A stretch of 19,269 nt of DNA from an uncultured Collinsella sp. (GCA_900549135.1 URNI01000030.1:1-19269); one strand, 5' to 3'; counted from the stretch's first letter, positions 1-6,737 are shown. Translations and numbers: made by a program. Notes: generated from the letters alone by a model not told the origin.

Positions 1-1143
1 GACGTAGACCACGTTCTTCCGGACGTCCGTCGAGACCACGTAGCGGGCGGGGCCGCCACCCAGGTCAAGGCCCTTGCGCTGCCCCACGGTGAAGAGGAAG
101 GCCCCGTCGTGGTGGCCCAGGACGCGCCCGGTCTCCCACTCCACGATGTCTCCCGCGCGACGGTCCAGCGTGTCAAGCAGGAAGGTCCTGATGCCCACCG
201 GCCCCACGAAGCAGATGCCGTCGGAGTCCGGCTTTGCCTCCACGCCCAGGCCGCGCTCGGCGCACAGGGCAATCAGGCGCTCGAACATAGGCACGGCATC
301 GGCCCACTGCAGGTCCTCGCGGAAGTGCGTGTCATCGAAGACGATGTAGTCAAAGCCCAACTCGTTGAGGCGCTGGCGGGCAAACTCATAGCCCAGCAGC
401 GTGGGGTTGCACTTGATGTAGGTGTTGAGACCCTTCTCGGTAATCAGATAGGTCGCGATGCGCTCGATCTCCGCCGGCGGGCAGCCGTGCAGGGTGGACT
501 CGGTGATGGAGTTGGAGACGCGCGCCGGGATGGACTCGACAAACGCGGCATCGACATGCTCAAACTTGTCCAGGTTAGCGAGTGCCCACGTGCGGCACTC
601 GTTCCAAACCTCGGAGCCGCTGGCGTCCTTCATGCCCTCGATGTAGGCGTCGACCTTGGGGCTCTTGATGCCCTCGAGGTCATAACCCACGGACATGTTG
701 AAGACAAAGCCGTCCGGGCTACCCAGACCGTACTCGCGGGCGATCAGGTGGCAGGCGAACCATGCCTTCACGTACTCGGCAAAGGCCTGCGGAACCTCGA
801 GCTCGGTCGACCACTCGCAGTTGTAGCACTCGTCCTGCGCCACGATGCAGGGCTTGTTCACACACTTGGAGAGCTCCTCGCCGTCCATAACCTGAACGGT
901 CTTGAGCTCAAAGAAGCGGGAACCGGCCACGTAGGATGCCACGATGTTCTGGGCCAGCTGCGTGTTGGGGCCGGCGGCCGGGCCAAACGGAGTCTCGATG
1001 CGCTCGTCAAAAATGGGAAGCGCGCCCTCCTGGTTGGTCGTGACCATCTTGCGCACGCCAAAGACGGCGCCCTGGGTCTTGTGCTCCTCGATGATCCAGT
1101 TCATCAGCTGCGAAAACGGGATCGGCCTCATGATGTCGCTCAT
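1..1143 (-). CDS. YgfK N-terminal part fused in frame to MnmA C-terminal part; runs off window start
   Basis: Starts at ATG 1143 (MSDIMRPIPFSQLMNW) behind a GAGAGGAG ribosome site. Residues 1 to about 300 read as YgfK, the putative selenate reductase/dihydropyrimidine-dehydrogenase-like Fe-S protein of purine-degradation clusters: GPAAGPNTQLAQNIV, FNMSVGYDLEGIK, STLHGCPPAEIE and IKCNPTLLGYEFARQ are all recognisable. Where YgfK should continue GFGVKLTNT, the frame becomes VEAKPDSDGICFVG, then GHHDGAFLFTVGQRKGL and GGGPARYVV. These are hallmarks of the C-terminal half of MnmA, tRNA-specific 2-thiouridylase; Cys311 matches its catalytic persulfide cysteine. The MnmA ATP-pyrophosphatase domain and the rest of YgfK (over 1000 residues in E. 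coli) are absent. GC rises from about 60% in the YgfK part to about 69% in positions 1-240. It lies downstream of ssnA, as expected for ygfK. The chimera may be an assembly join or a real recombination; neither half should keep normal function. Confidence 0.8.
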   Translation of the reverse strand, partial: MSDIMRPIPFSQLMNWIIEEHKTQGAVFGVRKMVTTNQEGALPIFDERIETPFGPAAGPNTQLAQNIVASYVAGSRFFELKTVQVMDGEELSKCVNKPCIVAQDECYNCEWSTELEVPQAFAEYVKAWFACHLIAREYGLGSPDGFVFNMSVGYDLEGIKSPKVDAYIEGMKDASGSEVWNECRTWALANLDKFEHVDAAFVESIPARVSNSITESTLHGCPPAEIERIATYLITEKGLNTYIKCNPTLLGYEFARQRLNELGFDYIVFDDTHFREDLQWADAVPMFERLIALCAERGLGVEAKPDSDGICFVGPVGIRTFLLDTLDRRAGDIVEWETGRVLGHHDGAFLFTVGQRKGLDLGGGPARYVVSTDVRKNVVYV

Positions 1144-1241
1144 AATGAGCTCCTCTCTGTAACGCCCGGCGAGACCGCGCGGCGGGCGCAAATACGGTGT
1201 AGCGCTAGCACAGCGCCGGCGACCCCGCGGAGGCCGCCTAT

Positions 1242-1277
1242 ACGCGCGTCGAACGCGGCGAAACATCCGACGCGCGT
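1242..1277 (-). other. 10-bp perfect inverted repeat between ssnA and ygfK
   Basis: ACGCGCGTCG (1242-1251) is mirrored by CGACGCGCGT (1268-1277) around a 16-nt loop. It lies in the 149-bp gap 1144-1292, inside the presumed ssnA-ygfK transcript. No T-tract follows in either direction, so it is more likely an mRNA stability or processing hairpin, or a protein site, than an intrinsic terminator. Function unknown. Confidence 0.5.
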
Positions 1278-1292
1278 GAATCTACTTGTGAA

Positions 1293-2648
1293 TTAGTAGG
1301 TGCGATCGTTGAGCGTGCTCCAGAGCTTCTTGGACTCGGCCATGGTCCACGCGTTGATCTTGTCCTCATCAATGCCAACGAACTCGCGATCCTTGTACAG
1401 GACGCGGCCGTTGATGATGGTGGTGCGGCAGTTTTTGCCCATCATGCCAAAGAGCATGTGGCCGTCGATGTTCTCCTCGCTCAGCGGCGTAAAGGGCTTG
1501 TAGTCCATAACGATAACGTCGGCGGCAGCGCCGGCCTCGAGCACACCGAGCTTGCGATCGAAGTACTTGCTCGCCATCTTGGCGTTGTTCTCGAACAGCA
1601 TGGTCATGGCCTCGCACCAGCCCACGTTGGGCATGGCGGCGTTGTGGCGCTGAATGATCAGGAAGACCTTAAGGCTCTCGAGCATATCGTGGGTGTAGGC
1701 GTCGGTGCCCATGCACACGGGGATACCGCGGCGGAAGAACTCGAGCACGGGGGCGCAGCCCACGGCGTTGCCCATATTGGATTCGGGGTTGTTGACGAGC
1801 CAGGTGCCGGACTCCTTGACGATATCCATCTCGGCAGGCGTCACGTGGATGCAGTGGCCGAGCATGGTGTCGGGACCCAGCAGGTTGTGCTGCAGCAGGC
1901 GCTCGACGGGGCTGATACCACCGCGGTTGAGGCGGGAATCCCACACGTCGTTCATGCCCTCGCACACGTGGATGTGGAAGCCGGTCAGGCCGTTGTTGGC
2001 CTCGGCCATCTTATCCATGGTCTCGTCCGACAGCGTAAAGGTAGCATGTCCGCCAAACATGGCGGCGATCATGTGGTTGTCGTTATCGCGACGCTCTTTG
2101 GCGGCCCACTGGGCAAATTCGGCGTTCTCGGCAATGGCCTGGTCGCATTTTTCCTGGCCACGGCGATCGGAGACCTCGTAGCACAGGCACGAACGCATGC
2201 CCAGCTCCTGAGCTGCATCCTTAATGGTAAAGAGGCTTCCCGGGATCTCGCAGAAGCTCGCATGGTGATCGAAGATCGTGGTGACGCCATCGCGGATAGA
2301 GTCCAAAATCGTGGCATAGGCGCTGGCCTTGGTGCCGTCGAGCGTCAGATTGTCGTCGATCTTCCACCACTGCTGCTCGAGATTCTCCAGGAAGTTGGTG
2401 GGGTTGCAGCCCTTAATGGCAAGGCCGCGGGCCAGACCCGAGTAGATGTGGGTGTGGCAGTTGATAAGTCCAGGCATGATGAGGTTGCCCTGGGCATCGA
2501 CGTACTCGGCATCCGGGTACTTGGCCTTGAGCTCGCGCTCGGGGCCCACTTCGACGATCGTATCTCCGTCAATGGCGACCGCACCGTTTGGAATGAACGG
2601 GGTCTGAGCGTTGCGGGTAAAGACGGAACCGTTAGCGACCAGAAGCAT
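1293..2648 (-). CDS. ssnA: SsnA-type putative aminohydrolase (amidohydrolase superfamily)
   Basis: 451 residues, close to E. coli SsnA (442). The start chosen is ATG 2648 (MLLVANGSVF), preceded by AAGGGAG at good spacing; an ATG six codons earlier (2666) has no ribosome site. Metal-dependent hydrolase features: an N-terminal beta-sandwich strand region, PGLINCHTHIYSG with metal ligands H65 and H67, FDHHAS, FHIHVCEG, LGHCIHVTP and MGTDAYTHDM with the late metal/catalytic Asp. The C-terminal ADVIVMDYKPFTPL segment and FGMMG match SsnA-like chlorohydrolase/guanine-deaminase relatives. It probably deaminates or ring-opens a purine-derived compound in the cytosol. SsnA is a standard member, with YgfK, of anaerobic purine/urate-degrading clusters in gut bacteria. 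It lies between an NCS2 permease and ygfK, all on one strand, consistent with an operon. The exact substrate cannot be read from sequence. Confidence 0.9.
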   Translation of the reverse strand: MLLVANGSVFTRNAQTPFIPNGAVAIDGDTIVEVGPERELKAKYPDAEYVDAQGNLIMPGLINCHTHIYSGLARGLAIKGCNPTNFLENLEQQWWKIDDNLTLDGTKASAYATILDSIRDGVTTIFDHHASFCEIPGSLFTIKDAAQELGMRSCLCYEVSDRRGQEKCDQAIAENAEFAQWAAKERRDNDNHMIAAMFGGHATFTLSDETMDKMAEANNGLTGFHIHVCEGMNDVWDSRLNRGGISPVERLLQHNLLGPDTMLGHCIHVTPAEMDIVKESGTWLVNNPESNMGNAVGCAPVLEFFRRGIPVCMGTDAYTHDMLESLKVFLIIQRHNAAMPNVGWCEAMTMLFENNAKMASKYFDRKLGVLEAGAAADVIVMDYKPFTPLSEENIDGHMLFGMMGKNCRTTIINGRVLYKDREFVGIDEDKINAWTMAESKKLWSTLNDRTY

Positions 2649-2665
2649 GGATGCTCCCTTCAACA

Positions 2666-2691
2666 TCAGAGGCGGGGTTTGACACCTCTGA
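2666..2691 (-). other. 7-bp inverted repeat upstream of ssnA
   Basis: TCAGAGG (2666-2672) and CCTCTGA (2685-2691) pair perfectly around a 12-nt loop, about 10 nt upstream of the ssnA ribosome site. It could be an mRNA hairpin in the ssnA leader or an operator. No family is recognised. Confidence 0.4.
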
Positions 2692-2753
2692 CATGGCGGA
2701 GTGCGAAGCGCCGGCCTACACCGGAAACGGGCCCTCTCCCGTCAACGCTTCAC

Positions 2754-2772
2754 CAAAGGGACAAACCCTTTG
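2754..2772 (-). other. Short hairpin in permease-ssnA gap
   Basis: CAAAGGG (2754-2760), a 5-nt loop and CCCTTTG (2766-2772) form a perfect 7-bp stem in the 195-bp non-coding gap 2649-2843. It has no T-tract and no recognised function. Confidence 0.4.
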
Positions 2773-2796
2773 AAGTGCGGCTTGGCGCCGCATGGC

Positions 2797-2826
2797 GTCG
2801 GCGGACGAGGCGATGCGTCCGCCGAC
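2797..2826 (-). terminator. Strong GC-rich hairpin just after the permease gene
   Basis: GTCGGCGGAC (2797-2806) and GTCCGCCGAC (2817-2826) form a perfect 10-bp stem with a 10-nt loop, 17 nt past the permease stop codon on the transcript strand. No clear U-run follows, so it may be a weak terminator, or a 3'-end stabiliser that lowers ssnA/ygfK output relative to the permease. Confidence 0.45.
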
Positions 2827-2843
2827 GAATAGCACCGAATTGG

Positions 2844-4238
2844 TTACTTCTTGCTCTCGGGCAAGACCAGATCCACGGCAGCGTCCTTGGCAGCATCGAT
2901 GTGCTGAGCCACGACCGGCGTCTGCGGAAGGATCAGGTTAAGGACAATGGCCATGATGGCGGTGGGGGTTACGGCATTGGAGCCGATGACGGTGGACACC
3001 CAGGCGGGCATACCCTCGCCGGCAAGGCAACCGCTGGCCATCCAGATACCCAGGCCAAAGACGACGGAGGTGCCGACGATAGTGGTAGTGCGCTGCGTGA
3101 GGCCCTCGCGGGTGAACATGCGCACGCCGTTCATGGTGATGGTGCCAAAGACGCCGACGGTCGCGCCGCCGATGACGGGCTGCGGGATAGCGGAAAGGAC
3201 GGCAGAGAGCTGCGGGAACAGACCGGCGATGGCAAAGACGGCCGCAATGATCACAAAGACCCACTTGTTGACGACCTTGTTGGAGCAGATGATGCCCACG
3301 TTCTGGCCAAGGGCGCTGGTGGGAAGACCGCCCAGCAGACCGCCGACCATAGAGGTGAGGCCCTGGGACACGATAGCGCCGGAGAGCTCGCGCTCGGTGG
3401 GCATACGGTCGATGGAGCCCAGGCAGGCGGCGGAGACGTCACCGATAACCTGGATGGCAACCATGGGGAACACGACGGCGAGGGTAATGCAGACCTCGGG
3501 ATCAAACTCGAGCGCGTAGGGCATGAGCTTGGGAAGGGCGAAGACCTGAGCGGTGGCGACGCTGGAGAAGTCGATCATACCAAAGGGGATGGAGACGATC
3601 ATGCCGACGATCATGCCAAAGAACACAGATCCCAGCTTGAGCGTGCCCTTGCCAAAGTTGGCGAGCGCAAAGACCACGGCGAAGGTGATAAGAGCGACGC
3701 ACCAGGCCTGCGGGGTGCCCCACAGCGGCGTACCCATACCGCCGGCCATATACTTGACGGCCGTGGGATACAGCGAAACGCCGATGGAGAAGATGACCGT
3801 ACCGGTCACGACGGGCGGGAACAGCCACTTGATCTTGCTGTAGGCCAGGCCAAAGAGGACCGCGACGGCGCCGCCGACGATCTCGCCACCCAGCAGCGCA
3901 CCAAAGCTAAAGCCCGAGGCGCCCATGGCCTGCAGGGCCGGCAGGAACGCGAACGAAACGCCCATGACGATGGGCAGGCCGCCGCCGATGCGACGGAAGG
4001 GAGCGAAGGCCTGAAGGGCCGTGTCGATCGCCGAAAGAATGAGCGCGACCTGGATGATGTCGGTACTCTGCTGGCTATTAAAACCGTAGACGCCGGCCAT
4101 GATGACCGCCGGGGTAATGATGCCGGCAAACGATGCCAGTACGTGCTGAAGGGCACACGGGATCATTTCCTTAACGGGAGGCATGCCTTCGCGAGTGAAC
4201 AGGGCTTCAGTGCCGTTCGTAACCGTCTCCTGGGTCAT
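2844..4238 (-). CDS. NCS2/NAT-family nucleobase (xanthine/uric acid) permease
   Basis: 464 residues, a typical length for the nucleobase:cation symporter-2 family (XanQ, UacT, PbuX, PucJ/K), with about 12-14 hydrophobic membrane segments. Family landmarks: QHVLASFAGI near the N-terminus (His32 equals the conserved TM1 His), IGD after TM8, and the NAT signature QNVGIICSNK at residues 312-321. Two deviations stand out. The conserved acidic residue preceding IGD in TM8 (usually E-x-IGD) is Gln263. The Thr of the NAT motif (Q-N-x-G-x4-T) is Asn320. It probably imports a purine such as urate or xanthine by proton symport for the SsnA/YgfK pathway encoded just downstream. A divergent YheO-like regulator lies upstream. 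ATG 4238 follows a weak GGATTGGTGG ribosome site. The family is firm; the substrate is inferred from context only. Confidence 0.92.
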   Translation of the reverse strand: MTQETVTNGTEALFTREGMPPVKEMIPCALQHVLASFAGIITPAVIMAGVYGFNSQQSTDIIQVALILSAIDTALQAFAPFRRIGGGLPIVMGVSFAFLPALQAMGASGFSFGALLGGEIVGGAVAVLFGLAYSKIKWLFPPVVTGTVIFSIGVSLYPTAVKYMAGGMGTPLWGTPQAWCVALITFAVVFALANFGKGTLKLGSVFFGMIVGMIVSIPFGMIDFSSVATAQVFALPKLMPYALEFDPEVCITLAVVFPMVAIQVIGDVSAACLGSIDRMPTERELSGAIVSQGLTSMVGGLLGGLPTSALGQNVGIICSNKVVNKWVFVIIAAVFAIAGLFPQLSAVLSAIPQPVIGGATVGVFGTITMNGVRMFTREGLTQRTTTIVGTSVVFGLGIWMASGCLAGEGMPAWVSTVIGSNAVTPTAIMAIVLNLILPQTPVVAQHIDAAKDAAVDLVLPESKK

Positions 4239-4244
4239 TTGACC
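4233..4244. promoter_or_regulatory. GGTCA-TT-TGACC palindrome over the permease start codon
   Basis: GGTCA (4233-4237) and TGACC (4240-4244) form a palindrome that includes the permease ATG (4236-4238). The same core, TGGTCAA, recurs twice further into the divergent region (4423-4429 and 4451-4457). It could be an operator or a hairpin at the start codon. Low confidence. Confidence 0.3.
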
Positions 4245-4325
4245 ACCAATCCTCGAAGTAGTTGTTTTCGCATCTAACGCTCTATTGTGACGCAGTGCGG
4301 GGTTGAGGTTGTGCCTTCATTGCAT

Positions 4326-4354
4326 ATCGTATTAAAGATGATTCTCATTCTCAA
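4326..4354 (-). promoter_or_regulatory. Predicted promoter of the permease-ssnA-ygfK operon
   Basis: On the minus strand, TTGAGA (4354-4349), a 17-bp spacer and TACGAT (4331-4326) give a sigma-70-type promoter that would start near 4319, about 80 nt upstream of the permease. The -35/spacer region contains the tandem hexamers GAGAATGAGAATC, partly resembling a Fur-box half-site array. The 352-bp gap 4239-4590 holds this promoter, the TGGTCAA repeats and an AT-rich tract; no gene is seen in it. Confidence 0.5.
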
Positions 4355-4422
4355 TAATAATTTTTTGTTATCAGACTATTCTTCAGCTGAAATAACGCAT
4401 TTCCGCAGGTCAGGAAAGTGTC

Positions 4423-4457
4423 TGGTCAAAATAACATCTAACTTTTCTTTTGGTCAA
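4423..4457 (+). repeat. Direct repeat TGGTCAA x2 upstream of the regulator
   Basis: TGGTCAA occurs at 4423-4429 and 4451-4457, 28 bp apart, in the AT-rich divergent region. With the palindrome at 4233-4244, these could be binding sites for the adjacent PAS-HTH regulator. Inference only. Confidence 0.3.
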
Positions 4458-4590
4458 CCGTTTACCGCTAAATTCCTACCGTTCGTCTGCATTACGCAAT
4501 GTACCTGCGGATATACGAGATGATGGGCAGCGTGTTACCATGAGAAAAAATTGTTATGAACATTTCCGATTTCACCCAAAGGAGTTGCCC

Positions 4591-5247
4591 GTGAACGAGA
4601 CCGTACGTCGCTTTTTGCCGATGGTCGATTTTCTGGAGCAGATACTCGGCAAAAACAGCGAAATCGTGCTGCACGATTTCTCGGATCCCGACCACGCCAT
4701 CGTCGATATTCGCAACGGCATCGTGAGCGGCCGCAAGGTCGGCGGTCCCGCCACCGATCTGGCGCTCAAGATCATGCACGACGCCAAGTATCGCGACCTG
4801 CCGTTTATTACGGGCTACGAGGGCCGCGGCGCCGGCGGCAAGACGTTGGAGTCAGCGACGTACTTTATCCGCGAGAATGACGAAATCGTCGGTATGCTCT
4901 GCGTCAACACCGACCTCTCGACCGTACGCTCCATCAACGCCATGGCGCAGCAGCTCATGGCCTGCTTCGACGCTGTGCCGAGGCAGGCGGAGCCCGCGTC
5001 TATCGAAGTCGAAAGTCTTTCGGAGTCTACGCAGGAGCTCATTGACCGCAGTATTTCCGAGTTGCTGAGCGCGCGCGGGCTGGATGTAGCGTCGCTTGGT
5101 CAGAGCGACCGCGTGGACGTCATTCGCCACCTCAACGGCAACGGGGTGTTCATGCTCAAGGGCGCCGTGGCCTGCGCCGCCACCGCGCTCGGCATCTCGG
5201 AGCCCAGCGTCTACCGCTACCTGCAAAAAGTTCGCAAGGAGGCCTAA
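4591..5247 (+). CDS. YheO/DauR-like transcriptional regulator (PAS domain + C-terminal HTH)
   Basis: 218 residues from GTG 4591, chosen because AAAGGAG lies six nt upstream; longer in-frame starts back to 4450 lack a ribosome site and encode non-family sequence. The N-terminal domain (about residues 5-120: FLEQILGKNSEIVLHDFSD, GRKVGGPATDLALKI, YFIRENDEIVGMLCVN) matches the YheO-like PAS domain. The C-terminal part (about residues 170-216: NGVFMLKGAVACAATALG, SEPSVYRYLQKVR) is the HTH_22 DNA-binding domain shared with YheO and the D-arginine utilisation repressor DauR. It is transcribed divergently from the permease operon, so a local role in sensing a purine metabolite is plausible, though the ligand is unknown. 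The original downstream terminator has been interrupted by the IS. Confidence 0.88.
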   Translation: MNETVRRFLPMVDFLEQILGKNSEIVLHDFSDPDHAIVDIRNGIVSGRKVGGPATDLALKIMHDAKYRDLPFITGYEGRGAGGKTLESATYFIRENDEIVGMLCVNTDLSTVRSINAMAQQLMACFDAVPRQAEPASIEVESLSESTQELIDRSISELLSARGLDVASLGQSDRVDVIRHLNGNGVFMLKGAVACAATALGISEPSVYRYLQKVRKEA

Positions 5248-5256
5248 CGAGCAAAA

Positions 5257-5271
5257 TGGAGCGCGGCTCCA
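5257..5271 (+). other. Small hairpin after the regulator stop codon
   Basis: TGGAGC, a 3-nt loop (GCG) and GCTCCA form a perfect 6-bp stem 9 nt after the TAA stop. No T-tract follows; it may protect the 3' end of the mRNA. Confidence 0.35.
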
Positions 5272-5291
5272 CAAGCGATCCGTCACTTGAC

Positions 5292-5312
5292 AAAAGACCC
5301 TGCAGCTCGCAC
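5292..5312. terminator. Left half of a bidirectional terminator split by the IS
   Basis: AAAAGACCCTGCAGC (5292-5306) is the exact complement of the GCTGCAGGGTCTTTT on the other side of the IS (6767-6781). Joining the flanks with one CAC removed restores a 15-bp stem with an 8-nt loop, and T-runs on both strands. That is a standard terminator for the plus-strand regulator and the minus-strand ridA. The last three bases, CAC, are the target duplication. Confidence 0.85.
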
Positions 5313-5336
5313 TGAACTGCCTCCCATTTCTTGGAC
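5313..5336 (+). repeat. IS left terminal inverted repeat (IRL)
   Basis: TGAACTGCC at the outer end and TCTTGGAC at the inner end match the right repeat at about 18-19 of 24 positions. Confidence 0.85.
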
Positions 5337-5352
5337 ATGAGAAATGGGAGGC
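5319..5352 (+). terminator. Hairpin in the IS left end that masks the orfA ribosome site
   Basis: GCCTCCCATTTCT (5319-5331) pairs perfectly with AGAAATGGGAGGC (5340-5352) around an 8-nt loop, followed by TTTCTTT. The GGGAGG ribosome site of orfA (ATG 5360) is in the 3' arm. Transcripts entering from outside would fold here, terminating or hiding the site. This fits the known strategy of insertion sequences that protect themselves from impinging transcription. It may also now act as terminator for the upstream regulator. Confidence 0.7.
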
Positions 5353-5359
5353 TTTCTTT

Positions 5360-5851
5360 ATGCGCGTTGATTTGAGGGTGAAGCATGATGTCGAGGCCAG
5401 GAAGGCGGCCATAGGGCTCTTCGAGCTCGGACGCGGGTATAAATCTGCCGCGATCGCCCTTTCGCTTCCCGCGGAAGCCGTGAGAAGATGGCAGGAGATA
5501 TACCGCGCATTCGGGAGCGAGGTGCTGCTGCGCATGGACGGAAAGCAGGGCAGGTACGCATACGAGCAGAAGGTCGCCGCCGCCTCCGCCGTCGTCGACG
5601 GCGGCATGACGAAGACCGAGGCGATGGCGGCGTTCGGCATAATGTCGATGTCGCCGCTCAAGAAGTGGTGCGCGCTATACCGCCGGGGCGGCGCGGAGGC
5701 CCTGCGCCCGAGGCCCAAGGGCCGGCCGAGCGGTTCCAGGGCGAGGCCGCGGACCCGCGAGGAGGAGCTCGAGGAGCGGTGCCGTAGGCTCGAGGCCGAG
5801 GTGGCCTACCTAAAAAAATTACGCGCCCTGGTCGAGAGGGACGGGCTCTGA
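5360..5851 (+). CDS. IS3-family transposase OrfA (HTH protein)
   Basis: 163 residues from ATG 5360, long for IS3 OrfA but typical of the IS150 group (InsJ about 173). There are two helix-turn-helix-like segments, about residues 15-45 (AAIGLFELGRGYKSAAIALS) and 70-100 (VVDGGMTKTEAMAAFGIMS). A leucine-zipper/coiled-coil stretch near the C-terminus (EEELEERCRRLEAEVAYLKK) is expected to mediate dimerisation. The protein binds the IS ends and may regulate transposition. Its stop TGA (5849-5851) lies inside the hairpin downstream of the A7 slippery site, through which a fraction of ribosomes should shift into orfB. Translation initiation depends on a GGGAGG site inside the left-end hairpin. Confidence 0.92.
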   Translation: MRVDLRVKHDVEARKAAIGLFELGRGYKSAAIALSLPAEAVRRWQEIYRAFGSEVLLRMDGKQGRYAYEQKVAAASAVVDGGMTKTEAMAAFGIMSMSPLKKWCALYRRGGAEALRPRPKGRPSGSRARPRTREEELEERCRRLEAEVAYLKKLRALVERDGL

Positions 5852-5859
5852 CCAGGGCG
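5812..5859 (+). promoter_or_regulatory. Programmed -1 frameshift signal (A7 slippery run plus stem-loop)
   Basis: Seven A residues (5812-5818) lie in the orfA reading CTA-AAA-AAA-TTA. Five nt later a perfect 10-bp stem, CGCCCTGGTC (5824-5833) with GACCAGGGCG (5850-5859), can form around a 16-nt loop. The orfB frame is -1 to orfA, open from a stop at 5785-5787 onward. This is the classical IS3-family arrangement for producing the OrfAB transposase. Confidence 0.85.
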
Positions 5860-6723
5860 AAGGCCGAAGCGGTCGCGGCCCTGCGCGCCGAGGGGCACGC
5901 GCTCGGGCACCTGCTCGCATGCGCCGAGCTCAAGAGGTCGACCTACTACTACGCCCTCGCGCACCCGCCGAGGCCCACGCGCCCCGAGCTCCGGGAGGCG
6001 GCCGCCGAGATCTTCTCGCGCACCGCCAACGGCTGCGGGCACCGGCAGATAGCGATGTGCCTCAGGGCGGAAGAGGGGGCCGTGATAGCCGACAAGACCG
6101 TGCTCAAGATGATGCGCGAGATGGGGATTCGCTGCGGCATCAGACGCGAGACGGCCTACCACAGGTACAACTCGTACAGGGGCGTCGTCGGCAGGACGTT
6201 CGAGAACGTGATCGCGAGGGATTTCGACGCCGGGGCCCCGTGGCAGAAGCTGGGGACGGACGTCACCGAGTTCAAGGTGGCCGGCGGCAAGGCCTACTGG
6301 GCCCCGACGCTGGACTTCTGCACCAAGGAGATCGTGGCGAGCGACATATCGACCACGCCCGACATGGCCCAGCAGGCGAGGATGCTCGACGAGCTGCTGT
6401 CCAAGATCCCCGAGGGCGCCGCCCCGACCATGCACTCGGACCGGGGCTGGCAGTACCAGCACGCCTCGTACACATCCAGGCTCGAGGCCGCCGGTATCGT
6501 CCAGAGCATGTCCAGGAAGGCGAACTGCATCGACAATGCCGCCACCGAGCAGCTCTTCGGCCACGTCAAGGACGAGTTCTACAGGGGCCGCGAGTGGAAG
6601 ACGTTCGAGGATTTCAAACGCGACCTGGAGGAATACATAGTCCACTGGAACACGAGCCGGAGGCAGGTAAGATTGAAGGGCCTGACCCCGGAGGAGTACC
6701 GGAATCAGGCCCTTGCGGCCTAG
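5812..6723 (+). CDS. IS3-family transposase OrfB (DDE integrase domain), made as OrfAB by -1 frameshift
   Basis: Reading from the slippery site gives about 303 residues ending at TAG 6721-6723. An N-terminal HTH_21-like region (STYYYALAHPPRP, CGHRQIAMCLRAE) precedes the rve integrase core. The catalytic acidic triad appears as D in GTDVTEF, D in HSDRGWQYQ, and E in NCIDNAATEQLFGHVKDEF. The ending WNTSRRQVRLKGLTPEEYR is typical of IS3 OrfB. No ATG lies near the orfA end in this frame; the first is at 6055, inside the protein, so expression should need the frameshift. The frame is intact, with no internal stop. It catalyses strand cleavage and transfer at the IS ends. Confidence 0.92.
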   Translation, partial: KKITRPGREGRALTRAKAEAVAALRAEGHALGHLLACAELKRSTYYYALAHPPRPTRPELREAAAEIFSRTANGCGHRQIAMCLRAEEGAVIADKTVLKMMREMGIRCGIRRETAYHRYNSYRGVVGRTFENVIARDFDAGAPWQKLGTDVTEFKVAGGKAYWAPTLDFCTKEIVASDISTTPDMAQQARMLDELLSKIPEGAAPTMHSDRGWQYQHASYTSRLEAAGIVQSMSRKANCIDNAATEQLFGHVKDEFYRGREWKTFEDFKRDLEEYIVHWNTSRRQVRLKGLTPEEYRNQALAA

Positions 6724-6737
6724 TCGCTATTTAGGGC

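Noticed and set aside
109..1296. 395-codon plus-strand frame over the ygfK region
   Set aside because: Shadow of the minus-strand YgfK/MnmA frame; its translation has no recognisable domain.
1458..4277. A 2.8-kb open plus-strand frame opposite ssnA and the permease
   Set aside because: It is antisense to two well-supported genes, low-complexity (Gly/Asp/His-rich) in translation, and explained by GC-biased third codon positions.
4450..4590. Longer N-terminus for the YheO-like regulator
   Set aside because: The added residues do not resemble the family, and the only good ribosome site (AAAGGAG) supports GTG 4591.
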